58,648 nucleotides of DNA from Psilocybe azurescens (taxonomy: Eukaryota > Basidiomycota > Agaricomycetes > Agaricales > Agrocybaceae): the NCBI GenBank assembly GCA_023853785.1, contig JAJIRX010000222.1, forward strand, positions 1 to 58,648, given 5' to 3'. The translations under genes were made by a program, and so were the position numbers. Each line of letters begins with the position of its first letter. Within the stretch, counting starts at the first letter, position 1. A model generated the notes under the pieces. It was given only the letters and a program-made list of their open reading frames with translations. It was not told where the DNA came from and ran no database searches. Shown in pieces: positions 21,668-33,531 of this stretch.

Positions 21668-22265
21668 GTATCTAAATTAGTGTGTCTCTTTTCCCAGCTT
21701 ACTGACGCTCGTCGTAATCAAAGCTCCCATAGAGAAAGTTCTATCTTTCTATGTCGCCACACCTTGTGGAACACCCTACTTTTCTCCACGTACGACTTTT
21801 ATCTCATGCTACACGAAGAGGTGACCTATTATCTACCTTTGGGAAATATTTTCAAGCGCGCTTGACGCTTTCTGTACCTTTATAATGTTATTTGTAGTAT
21901 ACGAACGTGCACCTCAAATTCAAGAAATGCTTAGGTACAGGCTTTGTATGCGAATAGTCGTCATTGATTTCTACTATACTTCTTGCAGGTCTCATTCAAG
22001 AGTGCAGGACTTGAACATAACTGGAATATCGTCACCATCACTGTTCTCATCAAATTTTTCATGCACATAATCCTTCTGTGAGGTACAGATTAGATCCTAT
22101 CTCTCCGTTATGGCAAGGTGGAGGCTTACATTCGCAAAGCTCAAGGTAACCGTCCCAACATCTCGATCAAGCGCGAAGTCAATGCCCGGATAATTGCTTA
22201 CAATCATGAATCTATAAATCTGTCGTTTCAGTCGACATAGAAAATTATAACATTTAACCAGTTAC

Positions 22266-24800
22266 TTACGGAACAGTGATACTCTTGGCATCAGCATCGT
22301 CGTCGTCCTGGTCGGTATCATTGTCGCCATCGTCGCTGTCGTCATTTTCAGTTACGTCAAGCCAGCAGCTGACCTCGTCGTTCAAGAGCATCGCATCAGA
22401 ATCGTAAACAGAAGCACCACTTTCGACTTTGCTGAGAATCGCACGACGGAAAAAGCTGATCCTTTCCAGCTCGGTTGCTGTACCTGTGTTCCATGGGAAG
22501 GTCATCCGATTCTCTAATACCTTTACACTCCTTTGTTTATTGTTGCCCAACTGCTTCATGAGACGAGGAAACTCGAAAGGGGGTACACCATCCACAAGGT
22601 ACATGGTTCCCCACGCAGATACGTTGGATTTCAAAGTGAGGCTTGCGTCAATATGGAGAGCGCCCCAGATGAGTGCGTTTGTTGTTCCCGAAGCTGTATA
22701 CCCCGAATTAGGATAGAAAATGAGTTGGAGGAGAATTTTCCTTACGGATGCCGTCAAGTATATTCTTTAGACTGAGCGTTCGGAGAATATTGGTCATCAT
22801 AAGTGGTGGCAAGTCCCCGTGCAGAGAAATGAAAGTGGCGATGATGCCAGTGACGACTGGTGCAGCCTTGAAAGACAAATGAGTAGTCGGGATTGGGAAA
22901 TAATTTTCTAATACCATTGAAGTACCGGACCTTTTCATGTAAGCCTGGAAAATATAGAATTGTCATCAAGTAACTTAAGAGACATACTATCAACGACCAT
23001 GCATCATGACGCACATTTGGATTCCTTGGTTTTTGTAATTATCCTCCCAATTGATTGCACAGCTGGTGATATGCACTCCGGGAGCGAAGAAGTCAACGGA
23101 CGGTCCTGAGTTTAATGCAAAACATTATTATGAATTTAATTATGTATTTGTCAAAGTGTTGCGTGCCGTAGTTGGAGGAAGTGGCCATCGTGTCCGTGAT
23201 ATCTGATGAACCGACAGTATTTGCGAGAGCAGCACTGGCAGGACTGGTATTCCGTGCATCCCAGCCCTTGTTGCCTGCTGCCACCTATTTTAAAATTAGC
23301 TAAAGAATATATCGGATTAATTATAGTTCGTACTACGACGTGAATACCGTTTCGAACAAGCTATTTTCAAGTCAAAATTGTCAATGCACGAGTTCACATT
23401 AAAGGAACTCGGAAAGACATGGTACTAACCTTTGTTACCTGCTCATTCCAAAACTTATTGCGCGTTGGCTTGCCATGGCTCATGTTAACGACCGACGGAA
23501 CCTTCCTTTCCCTGACGCGTTTAAGGATCCATTCTATTCCTTTCACACTTTAAAAATGGGTCCCTCAATGACATTGAAAGTGCTCAGGTAGCTGGAACGC
23601 ACGCATGCTCGACAAAGCTCCTATTAATCAGGTTAAGAAATTGTATATTTGAAAAATCATCTTGGACATACCCATGTTTGAGGCCGGATACTTTGACCGC
23701 GATTAAGTTAGCAGCCTAGAGTCGGAAGGCAATGAATATAGCTTTGGAGTAAAAATTATGATCTGGACTTACCTTCGCTACTCCCCATCGACTTCCGGCT
23801 GCTATTCCGCTAGGGTACGAAAACATTTGATTGGCGCGCAATGCCCTGATGAAATATACTCACGCAACATGTGTCCCATGTCCACCTTCATCATCGTCCT
23901 AGTTTAATTGTTTAGCAATTTTGCCTTCATATAAAAAGTAATCGCGTAACCTACCTTGTCGTCGTTTGTTTTGTCTGATAAAATCCGGAGAATGGATTAG
24001 GCTATACTTGGAATCCACAAAGTGTATTGAAATATGGGCGTACCAATGGTAATTCCCCATATTGCGCGTCCTCCGAAATCATTCTGCAATGGCTAATCTG
24101 TTAAATTGATCTACTCAGATGAAACGCATAACGAACATGAGCAATATATATTCCTTCGTGGGTAACAATCATTAGTTATAGACTACGGAATTTAAGATCA
24201 TTGGGGATTCTCACCGCAATCTATTGTCTGTATCAGTCTGTGCTCATAAATGATAGAAGGTAGATACTGACCGAGAATATAGATATCGACGCCTGCTCCG
24301 GCTTCAAGTGACCCATCGTACTTGTACGGGAAATTAATATCGTCGGAGTCCGTGTCGTCCAGGGGCTTTGCTTGGTTGATACGAGAAAGACCCCAGCCTG
24401 CATTGTTGTTGCCATTGTTGTCTCTAGCATTAATTCCCATCAATAGCATGCAGAAATAGGGATAGGTATGTGATCTACTTCTGATCGATTATGTCGAAAT
24501 CACCTATCTCACTATTTTCCGAGATATAATCCACCTCCGGGTGATCTTTCAGGGCCTGAAGAACCTCCGCACTGAATTCACCTAAGAAAATAGAAGATGT
24601 TGAGCTTGGATAGCCTGTTAAGAAGAATACTTACCGACGTAGGCATTGACAAACTCGGGGTTCCATCTATGGGTAACTTTGTAGACAAGCTGATTACCGC
24701 GATTGTACCTGCCATTAAAAGTTTGTATATGTTTCTGCATATCAGTATCATCCTTTAACTTGATGATATGCTGCACCGGACGCGGTATCGGGGTACTCAT
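22266..24800 (-). CDS. Subtilisin-like serine protease (peptidase S8, proteinase K type)
   Basis: Many short exons. Exon 1 (24800-24635) and exon 2 (24581-24504) encode an I9-type inhibitory propeptide (HIIKLKDDTDM, then EVLQALKDHPEVDYISENSE). The catalytic domain follows: VDIYIL plus an Asp split by the intron 24271-24228, EGGHGTHVAG for His, VPSVVNMSHGKPTR, KAAGNKGWDARNTSPASA with the oxyanion Asn, and RSGTSM|AAPVVTGI with the catalytic Ser split by an intron near 22.88 kb. The last exon (to 22266) carries a ~130-residue extension ending in an Asp-rich tail (DDSDDGDNDTDQ). No signal peptide at the chosen Met, so an upstream exon may be missing. A frame change lies in the ACA repeat near 24,420, and the residues after the Asp are Asn-Arg instead of the near-invariant Thr-Gly. 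Confidence 0.85.
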
Positions 24801-25919
24801 GATTCTAGGATGGAATGGGAAGAAATTCTACCGAACTATCTTCAAACATGACCGTAATATACTTTGGTCAGGATGTGATTATTTGAGTAAACAACACTGT
24901 GCTCGAATTGTTATCCCCCTGACAGAAGTCAGCTGTCCTACGCCCATGTCAGTTTTCTCCACTCTCCAGCCACTGATCAGATAGCTATTCAAAACTCAGT
25001 TCTAAATTAAAACTATGAAGACCACAAATGAAGGTAGACGTCGACGTTTATAGTTCTGATCTGTACAATAGAGACTTGAAGGGGCTAAGATTGAACCGAC
25101 AGAGAAGTTGGTGGCCATTAGATTCGAGGATGATGGCAGGAGACGACGATTCTCACAGATTGGTTGGTACCGCTCAAATTATAACTGCGCAGAAATAGTG
25201 AATTGTGAAGAGGAAAGAGTGAATGCATGTGAAAAACTTTACAGATCGTATGTGACCGACTTCGTCGGGCATGAAAGTGCGCAATAACAGCATACAATTA
25301 CATTGAAACTTTATCAAGGATATATCCGGAAAGCAGATCCTTTCTCTATAAAGTTCCGTCATCGATTAGTAGAACTTAGTAGGGAAGTGTACGTCTTCTT
25401 CTTCCTTGAATAGCGACATGATGAGAAACCCGTCATCAACGGCGCATAATTTTGACCGGAGTAAACGAGACCAATGCCAAATATCGAGCATGGCAAGAAC
25501 TGACGACGTGTTCTAGAAACGTGTACCGAAGATATAATCTTTGACTGAGCAAAAGTAGCAGGATTTTAAGTGAAGGTGAAATTATCAAAAGGGCAAAGAC
25601 AGGGTATTATGAATGAAGACAGAAACGTAGTGCACAAAGACTTGCGGACTGGAGGGTAGAATCTATGGTCGCTATTATTATAATTCTTGACTTCTCTTAT
25701 TCTTGTGTTTTTATTTTTACTGCGCACCTCATACTCAACTTAATTAGCTAAAATACAATTACATTCTACAGCGTACACGATTGAACAGTAGCCCATGTAC
25801 CAAAACACCTGTCAAAGGTAGATGAGCTATACTGATGGACGCATTATTGACCAAGGTGAAACTTCCGTTCATCATCATCATCTGTACACAATGGAATGAC
25901 GTCCATTCCAGACCACTTG
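24801..25919. other. 5' flank of the protease gene; no supported gene
   Basis: Upstream region of the minus-strand protease, with short ORFs only. It would contain the protease promoter. The left break of the arginyl-tRNA synthetase inversion lies at its right end. Confidence 0.45.
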
Positions 25920-26470
25920 GTGTTCCTGGACGAGGTTATCAGGGAGGCGGGGAATGTGATGCATAACCAGATGATGAAGAGTGAGGAGAAGTATGAGGTT
26001 GTGGTGAATCCGGAGAATACGGCGCTTGAGATTGGGACTATGGAGGTGAAAATCCAGGATCTGACTGCGACGAGGTGCGTGCACGTGCGCATTGTCGTCC
26101 TATCTTTTTACTTTCCCTTTTTTGTTTTGGTGTTAACTCGTTTGGTGCGTGTCATTCAGGATAGGAAAATATACATTAAACCGGGATCGCATGAAATCCG
26201 TCGAAGGTGAAACGGGGCCCTACCTGCAATACGCCCACGTGCGACTCATCCATATCCCGCAAAAGCCCCATCCTCATCCCTCCCCTGTTCCCTCGTTCAC
26301 ACCGCCCACCTCTTTCTACACCCACGCATGCGATATTGCACTGCTCCTAAGCACATACTCCGACGTCTTGAAGACTGTGATGAAGACCCAAGACCTGTCA
26401 GGTGACTTCGTAGTCGCAGATCGTACAGTTCAACTTAACACTGCGAGGAAAGTGATAAATGCGGGTTCTG
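25920..26470 (+). pseudogene. Arginyl-tRNA synthetase, C-terminal half (inverted part)
   Basis: Reads VFLDEVIREAGNVMHNQMMK, then LEIGTMEVKIQDLTAT, an intron (GTGCGT...TTCAG, about 26,075-26,159), then GKYTLNRDRMKSVEGETGPY and LQYAHVRL. After a degraded stretch comes CDIALLLSTYSDVLKTVMKT followed by a GTGACT donor-like site. This is the end of the catalytic domain and start of the anticodon-binding domain of a class I arginyl-tRNA synthetase, which charges tRNA-Arg. The final exon was not found. The fragment begins exactly where the minus-strand fragment at 26,747 stops, but on the opposite strand, so a local inversion has split the gene. Confidence 0.8.
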
Positions 26471-26746
26471 TCCTAATAGTAGAAGACCTCAAAATCTCAC
26501 TTTTGAATCTTTGAGCCCTTGCCTTCACACTCTTCTGTTTTGTACTCGCACTGAAGAGAATGAACCATTAAATCAGCTGACAATTTCAGCATCAAAAGGC
26601 GAAGTAAATACACGTTTGTTTTCCTTTACTTGGATCATTGAGACGTTTGCTATCCGAACGCAGCTTTCTTGTGGAAGAGCGCAACCTCATGGATGGTAAG
26701 ACGAAGAATAGTATCAGACATTAGTCTGAATTTGTCAAACAGATTT

Positions 26747-27900
26747 CACCGTGCCCACCCTGGTGCTCGTACTCTGCACCAGTCCGTAATTGATATGCAC
26801 GAAGGAGGACGTCTAGGGGAACCCTATGAGCTTGAGCACTTCGAAGAATTGTGCGAGGTGCAGGTATTGTTGAGAGAAAACGACGAATATCATTTGGTCT
26901 CGTAGCGCTCGATTGGGCCGCCGATGTCACGCGATAGGTAGATCGAGGTTCGGTCTTTTATGAAATGAGGATTAAATGTCGAACAAACGAACATGGAGAG
27001 AAAAAAGTAAAACAGAAAGTAAACGCATCGTTCTCGCGAACAACAGCCTTGCCCAGCTTCCACCACTCCAACTCCACCAGCTTCGCGCCATGCGACTTCG
27101 AAATTAAACCCATACTCTCTGACATTCCAGCTCACTACTCATCGCCTCCCTCCCCATCTCTGTTTCCCCGTATACACATCGAAATTCACCCCCAACCTCT
27201 CATACTGCCTCTCATACTTCCACACGCTCATCTCTTGCCACACCCGTCAATTCTTTAAGGCGTCCTCGTCTCCGTCTTCCATGCGTTTGAACCAGCGAGA
27301 GGCAGATGCTTTGACAGTGTGGTCGGAGGCTGCATCTTTGTTGATGGTGATGTAGATGTCGAAGAAGTGCTTGATGGCGTCTTTGTCGAGGTTGGGTTGC
27401 AAGCCACATTTTTCGAAGCATGTGCCGATTAGGCCAAACTAGGGAGGAAGTGTCAGCGGGGGTATTGGATATTTGCGTGGATGTCGTGAAGAATGACGAA
27501 GAAGAACCGAGGACGGATGTACAGGCTGTGGGATCGGAAACTAAAAATGCTCACCTTTGTGCCTCAATCCCCCAAATAATTCATCGAGACAACCTCCCGT
27601 CCACACGTCTTATGCAAGTTCTCAAGGAACGCGCCGATGATCGTCCTCTCAGATGCCCAACTTGGAACGACTTGGCGATGTTCGGCGCCGAGTACTCGAT
27701 GATGACTTTCTTGCCCTTGCTGGAGTCATTCGTGCCGTACTCCAGTTGCCCCAATGGCGCGTCGCGCGTGAGGGCGTCGATCTGGGTGAGCACATCCCAG
27801 ATCATGTGCGTCATTTTCAAGCAGAGGTTGGGGGGGAACTTGTTGAGCATAATTTATTCCACTCATTCTTCTGGTTGGAACTGTGCGGTGTAGGTGTAAG
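26747..27900 (-). pseudogene. Arginyl-tRNA synthetase, N-terminal and middle part
   Basis: On the minus strand, from the right: [40 protein letters not shown], then [13 protein letters not shown], the HIGH-type signature (about 27,644-27,673). Next come GLIGTCFEKC, DAIKHFFDIYITINKDA and SRWFKRMEDGDEDALKN, then after a gap IYLSRDIGGPIERYETK, FVVFSQQYLHLAQFFEVLK and HINYGLVQSTSTRVGTV at 26,747. The KMSKS-equivalent is STSTRVGT where fungal enzymes usually have MSTRKGT, so the catalytic Lys is lost. Stops include a TGA at 27863-27865 in place of a Trp. Frame changes separate most blocks. The N-terminal domain upstream of 27,900 is missing. Not functional. Confidence 0.85.
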
Positions 27901-28544
27901 TTGAGTAATTTTGCTTGTATTTAATATTTGTAGACCTTAAGGACCACGCACGGTTTTTGAATCGGTCACGTGTCACATATTGTCGCCAAATCTCTCCGAG
28001 CAACTACCTATTGACTACAGCCTTTGAATACCTACCTCCGCTTCTTCCAGATGGCAAATATATATATTGATGTTACCTCTCCCCTTTCGCATCCTCCCTG
28101 CTTTGCTAATTTGCTCATATTTGGGCTTGGTGAGCCCACTAGTTCTCTCAGACCAGTCACCGGTGCCGATAACTCTCATAGTTCACCTCAAATTCTTTTC
28201 ATTCCGTCATCCTCGCTCAGTAATGTCGCGCTTAAGGCTGTCACCGTGGCAGTACAAGATGACGAGCGTATTGGCCTCGTGTGTAGACTATCAGTACAGG
28301 GGTAAAGCTGAAGTAGAAGATACATATGAACAGGCCCTCTAAGAGGAAGAGGATAAAAACAACCTGGACCCAGATTGCATATGGGAGCTATGTAATCATG
28401 CATAATTTGAGGGGTTGTAAGTGGTCTTTTCTTTTGTGCCATCTCTAAATCGATGTTGTGCTCTGAAGTTGGAAGCACTGATGTCTCAGCTAGATATGTA
28501 CCATTGTAACATATGATATGATAGAAAGTACAGTTACAGTGTAG
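27901..28544. other. No supported gene
   Basis: Region between the arginyl-tRNA synthetase remnant and the satellite. Overlapping short ORFs on both strands (28,024-28,342 and 28,188-28,652) have no recognisable content, and one runs into the satellite. Confidence 0.45.
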
Positions 28545-31230
28545 CATTTCACAAAAAAATATAGAAGAGCACGCAAGATCAGGCTCTACGAGCTTACATA
28601 TATTTTGGCTGTAATTAAGTCTGTCTGCATACCAAATTTGTCTATAAATCATTGTTGTGTGGAAATGAGCTAGTAAAGCGAGGTTCTATGAGCCTATGTG
28701 TATTTACTTATATAAAGTTGATATAATTATAGCTAATAAAAATATAGAGGAGCACGCAAGATTAGGCTCGACGAACCTACATATATTTTTCATTGTAATC
28801 CGGTCTGTCTGCATACAAAATTTGCCCATAAATCATTGATGCGTATAAATGAGCAAGAAAAGCGAGGTTCTATGAGCCTACGTGTATTCACTTATATAAC
28901 GTGGATATAATTATAGCTAATAAGAATATAGAGAAGCACACAAGATTAGGCTCGACAAACCTACATATATTTGTCATTGTAATCCGGTCTGTCTGCATAC
29001 AAATTTTTCCTATAAATCATTGTTGCATATAAATGAGCTAGTAAAGTGAGGTTCTACGAGCCTACGTGTATTCACTTATATAAAGTCAATATAATTATAG
29101 CTAATAAAAATATAGAGGAGCGCGCCAGATCAGGCTCTGGGAGCCTACATATATTTGTTGCTGTAATCAGGGGCCTCCATGTACAAAATTTACACAATAT
29201 GTAAATGAGGGTCGCACATAAATGAGCTTGTAAAGTAAGGTTCTAGGATCCTACATGCATTTAATTATGTACAGTCAATACAATTATAGCTAATAAAAAT
29301 ATAGAAGAGCATGCAAAGTCAGGCTGTACAAGCCTACATATATTTGTTACGGTAATCAGGTGTCTGCGTGTACAAAATTTGCATGATAAATTACTGTTGT
29401 GTATAAATGAGCATATATAGTGAGATTCTACAAGCCTACATACATTTACATAAGTACTGTCAGTATATTTATCGCTCATGAAAATAAAGAAAGAGCACTC
29501 AAGGCCAGGCTCTCGAGCCTAGTTATATATCTTACTGTAATCAGGTCTATCTGCATACAAATTTTGCACAATGATTTAATGTTGCATTTAAATGAGCTTG
29601 TAAAGCTAGGTTCTACGAGCCTACATGCATTGATTTATGTACAGTCGATATAGTAATAGCATATAAAAATATAGAAGAGTATTCAAGATCAGGCTCTACG
29701 AGCCTACAAATATTTGTTACTGTAATCAGGTGTCTCCGTGTACAAAATCTGCATGATAAATCACTGTCGGGTATAAATGAGCTTATATAGTGAGATCCTA
29801 CGAGCCTACATACATTTTTTATGTAACATCATTATTGCCCAAAAATATATAGAAGAGCACGCAAGATCAGGCTCTATGAGCCTACATATATTTTCGGCTG
29901 TAATTAAGTCTGTCTGCATACAAAACTTGCCTATAAATTATTGTTGTGTATAAATGAGCTAGTAAAGCGATGTTCTGCAGGCTTATTTGCGTTCGCTTAT
30001 ATACAACCATTATAATTATAGGTAATAAAAATATATGGAGGAACACACGAGATCAGGCTCTACGAGTCCACATATATATGTTCCTGTAATCAGGTCTGTC
30101 TGCATACAAAATTTGAACAATGCATAATTGTTCTGTATAAATTAGCTTGTAAAGCGATGCTCTACTAGCCCACATGCATTTACTTATATACAGTCAGTAT
30201 TTTTATCACTCATAAAAATATAAAAGAGCATGCAAGATCAGGCTCTACGAGCCTAAATATATATGTTACTGTAATCAAGTTTGTCTGCGTACAAATTTTG
30301 CACAATAAATTATTGTTGCATATAAATAAGCTTGTAAAGTGATGCTCTACTAGTCCACATCCATTTCATTATGTACAATCAACATAATTATAGCTCATAA
30401 AAATATAGAAAAGCACGCAAGATCAGACTCTACGAGCCTACATATATTTGTTATTTGTTACTGTAATCAGGCCTGTCTGCATACAAATTTTACACAATAA
30501 TCATTATTGCGCATAAATGCGCATGTAAGTAAGGTTCTACGAGCCTACATGTGTTTTACTAATGTACAGTCGACATAATTATAGCTCAAAAATATCAAAG
30601 AACACGCAAGATCAGGCTCTACGAGCCTACATGTGTTTACTGATGTACAGTTGACATAATTATAGCCCAAAAAATATTGAAGAACACGCAGATCAGGCTC
30701 TACGAGCCTACATGTGTTTACTAATGTACAGTCAACATAATTATAGCCCAAAAAATATTGAAGAACACGCAAGATCAGGCTCTACAAGCCTACATGTGTT
30801 TACTAATGTACAGTCGACATAATTATACCCCAAAAAATATTGAAGAACATGCAAGATCAGGCTCTGCAAGCCTACATATATTTGTTTCTCACTGTAATCA
30901 AGTCAGTCTGCATACAAAATTTGCATAATACATCATTGTTGCTTATAAATAAACATGTAAAGTAAGGTTCTACATGCTTACATGTATTTAATTATATATT
31001 GTTTATACAATATCGGCTCATATACATGTAGAAGAGCATGTAAAGTCAGGCTCTATGAGCCTATACCAAATATTTGTTACAGTAGTCAATCCATCTATCT
31101 ACCAAATTTGCTGTATGAATTATCATTGCATATCAGTGAGCGTTCAAAATAATGTTTCACAGACCTATATGCATTCACTTGTATGCTGTCTATATAATTG
31201 TAGCTCATATGTCTATATTTATATACTAGA
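28545..31230. repeat. AT-rich satellite, ~185-bp units with hairpin motif
   Basis: Tandem array. The landmark AGGCTC recurs at 28,581, 28,764, 28,948, 29,132, 29,321, 29,507, 29,691, 29,869, 30,055, 30,240, 30,425 and 30,614 (spacing 178-189 bp), then at 30,695, 30,778 and 30,859 (81-83 bp), then 31,048. Each unit contains AGGCTCTACGAGCCT or a close variant, a perfect inverted repeat of 6 bp around 3 bp, plus a second, weaker copy (AGGTTCTACGAGCCT) about 100 bp away. The three short units keep only one of the two, so the long unit is probably an ancient dimer. Units also share TGTAATCAGGTCTGTCTGCA and ATAAATGAGC. Short ORFs inside are accidental. Confidence 0.9.
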
Positions 31231-31363
31231 GTCTATCTAACTCTATCAAATATGTAACCGAGTCAATATAGCCACTCAGCCACTCACCCCTACCTATTTA
31301 GTACCGTAGAGTTGAAACTCTACAGTGAAAAAAAGAGGCCCATATCCCTATCCCCATCTTCAT

Positions 31364-32925
31364 CTATAGAACAGGAGTCGTCGTGCATTTGGTCATGCAC
31401 TTGGTCGCGGTCTTCGTGACAGTTGTCGTTATTGTAGGGGAGGCGGGTGGGTGATAATAAGAATGAGAATGCGGATGTGAATTGGCGTCAGGGTATGCGT
31501 GATATCTGGAAATGGGATTACGAGAATGAGAATGAGAACGTGATCGCGAAGTCGTAGATGCAGTTGTAGGACAGATCAGAAAAGAGTCCGTGATGGATGT
31601 ATGCAGCGCCTCGCTGCTGCTGCTGCTGTCATTATTGCTGTCGTTAGTGGCGGCGTAAGAAGAAGAATGAGATGGATTAAAAGATGATCGCGACGGCTCG
31701 TCATTGCGGTCGGTGTCCCCCCGGCTAGCAATACCCATAACCTCTCCCGCGCTGATCGTGATGCCCTCGCCCTTGTGTACGTGTCCGCGTCCATGTCCGT
31801 GCTGGCACGCGCGTGCTCCTGCTCCCGTGCCGCCGCCGACGGTGACATCACAGATCTCGGGGCAGCCGATGAGGACGACGATGCTGACGACGACAAAGCG
31901 GCTGACGCAACAATATGAGCGTATGATGATGGTATTAATGTTATAGCTGGCGATCTGCATTCCCTTAGCGATGGCGCGGATGTAGATGGCGCGGGGGACG
32001 AAGGAGGGAGGAGGAGGAGAGGGAGAGCGCGTCTTCGTCTTCGTCTTCCTCGTCGGAGTTTGCGTTTGCGTCGTCGAGAGCTGCACCTGCGTCCGAGTCA
32101 GGGGCTGCGTCCGCATCGAGGGCCCTACCAGAGCGTAAGTGAAAGCCCACGGCAGGTGAAGCAGGGGTAGGAGCAGGGAGAATGGGGAGTTGCAGTTACA
32201 CTGGAAGGAAAGCGGAGCGTCGAAGTGGACATCAAAGTCAAAATGGAAGTGGAAATGGAAGTAGAGATGGAACCCGAACCGGAACTCGAGGTGGAAGAAG
32301 GCGGAGACGGCGCGTTGCGATGCAAAACGAGCACTTCGCTCTTCGTCGTTGTCGTTGTCGTGGGTTTCTGGCGTTTCACCGTGCAGCCTTGTCGAGCCGG
32401 CGGGGTGAGGGTCGCGGATAGAGTATGGGAGGAAGGGGAGGGGGAGGACATGGAGGGCGGGAACGGCAGACGCGAAGAAGAGGAGGAAGAGGAGACGCGG
32501 ATGGTGTCGTCTACGGAGAAGGAGGCGAGGTCGGCTTTGGTGAAGATTATGAATGTGTCGCTGTTGCTGTTGGTAGTGGTATGGGCGATGCTATTGACAT
32601 TGTCATTGACGGGCAGCAGCAGACCGTGGCTTGAGTGGACGAAGAATATTTATTAGCACGCAGGGCACGAGTAGGGGTCGGGGCACAGTACCTGTAGCGC
32701 AGACCGTCGAGATCAGCGAACTCGACTTTCACAGTGGAAAACGGCTGCATAAACAGCTGCCTTTGCTCCTAATAACAACATAAAATTTAATTGCATGATA
32801 CCGAGGAAGAGAACGAAAGTGAGACGCCTCAGCTTCCTCGGCAGCCTGCTCCGTCTCAGCCTCGATGAGCCGCTGCTTGCGCGGCTCCGCCCGTGACGCA
32901 TACATTTGCTGGTAGAAGTCATGTT
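31364..32925 (-). CDS. Hypothetical Ser/Thr-rich multi-exon gene
   Basis: A minus-strand coding trail of moderate quality. At about 32,920-32,810 one frame reads SRAEPRKQRLIEAETEQAAE and ends at a possible GTATCA donor. After a TTATTAG acceptor comes EQRQLFMQPFSTVKVEFADL ending near 32,693. After another intron comes HGLLLPVNDNVNS and a Ser-rich exon down to about 32,125 (DTIRVSSSSSSSRLPF, KRQKPTTTTTTKSEVLVLHR). A 250-codon frame (32,116-31,364) is rich in Thr, Ser and His. A competing acidic frame (DDANANSDEEDEDEDALS) overlaps it at 31,965-32,150. No domain recognised; exon borders and start are uncertain. A Glu-rich plus-strand ORF over the same DNA (32,225-32,656) is less likely to be real. 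Confidence 0.35.
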
Positions 32926-33531
32926 CTTTCGTTAGAATTTGTCGTAAGAATCAAAGCGAGCGGGATAGGAGAGAGCAATGCGGAATAGAATAGGAGTTGC
33001 AACTAAGTAAAAGTAAAAAAGCACAAGGGACCGCGCGAGGAATGAAATTTCCACGAAAATCATTATGTGACAGTAGTGACTATCGTGACTGCGGGAGTAT
33101 CGATAGCTTCGTACTGACACACGGAATGTATATGGTAGTGAGGCTTAAGCACTGAATAGACAGGTATAAATGCTAGTTATTCACTGGGGGATTGTATCTA
33201 GAACATGGCCTGTATTTATACTGTAGAATAGTGTCCTAAGACTATGTAAAAGGGTCTAGATAAAAGAGGTTATATTCAGGGTTAATGGTAAGGAATGGTT
33301 TCAGATGAAAAAGGATAGTGAAGAATGGAGAGGGATAACTCGTGTATAGGTCGACTGAATGGAATGAAGTCGAAATAAAAGATAAGATAAAGAGACAGAT
33401 AATCAGTCAGTAAGGAAAGTACCGGATCGTCACACATTATGCGTGACGTGACCATGCGTCAGTGATGTCATGTCCCTCTTCATGCGTCCGATCCTCACCT
33501 TCACTCTCACAATGCGTCTCCTCCCACAACA

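Noticed and set aside
28545..31230. Regularly spaced direct repeats suggesting a CRISPR array
   Set aside because: The repeat covers the whole unit with no unique spacers, the units are ~185 bp, and the surroundings are eukaryotic. It is a satellite.
32225..32656. Plus-strand ORF rich in Glu and Met
   Set aside because: It follows a GAAATGGAAGT-like simple repeat; the opposite strand gives a more consistent set of exons.
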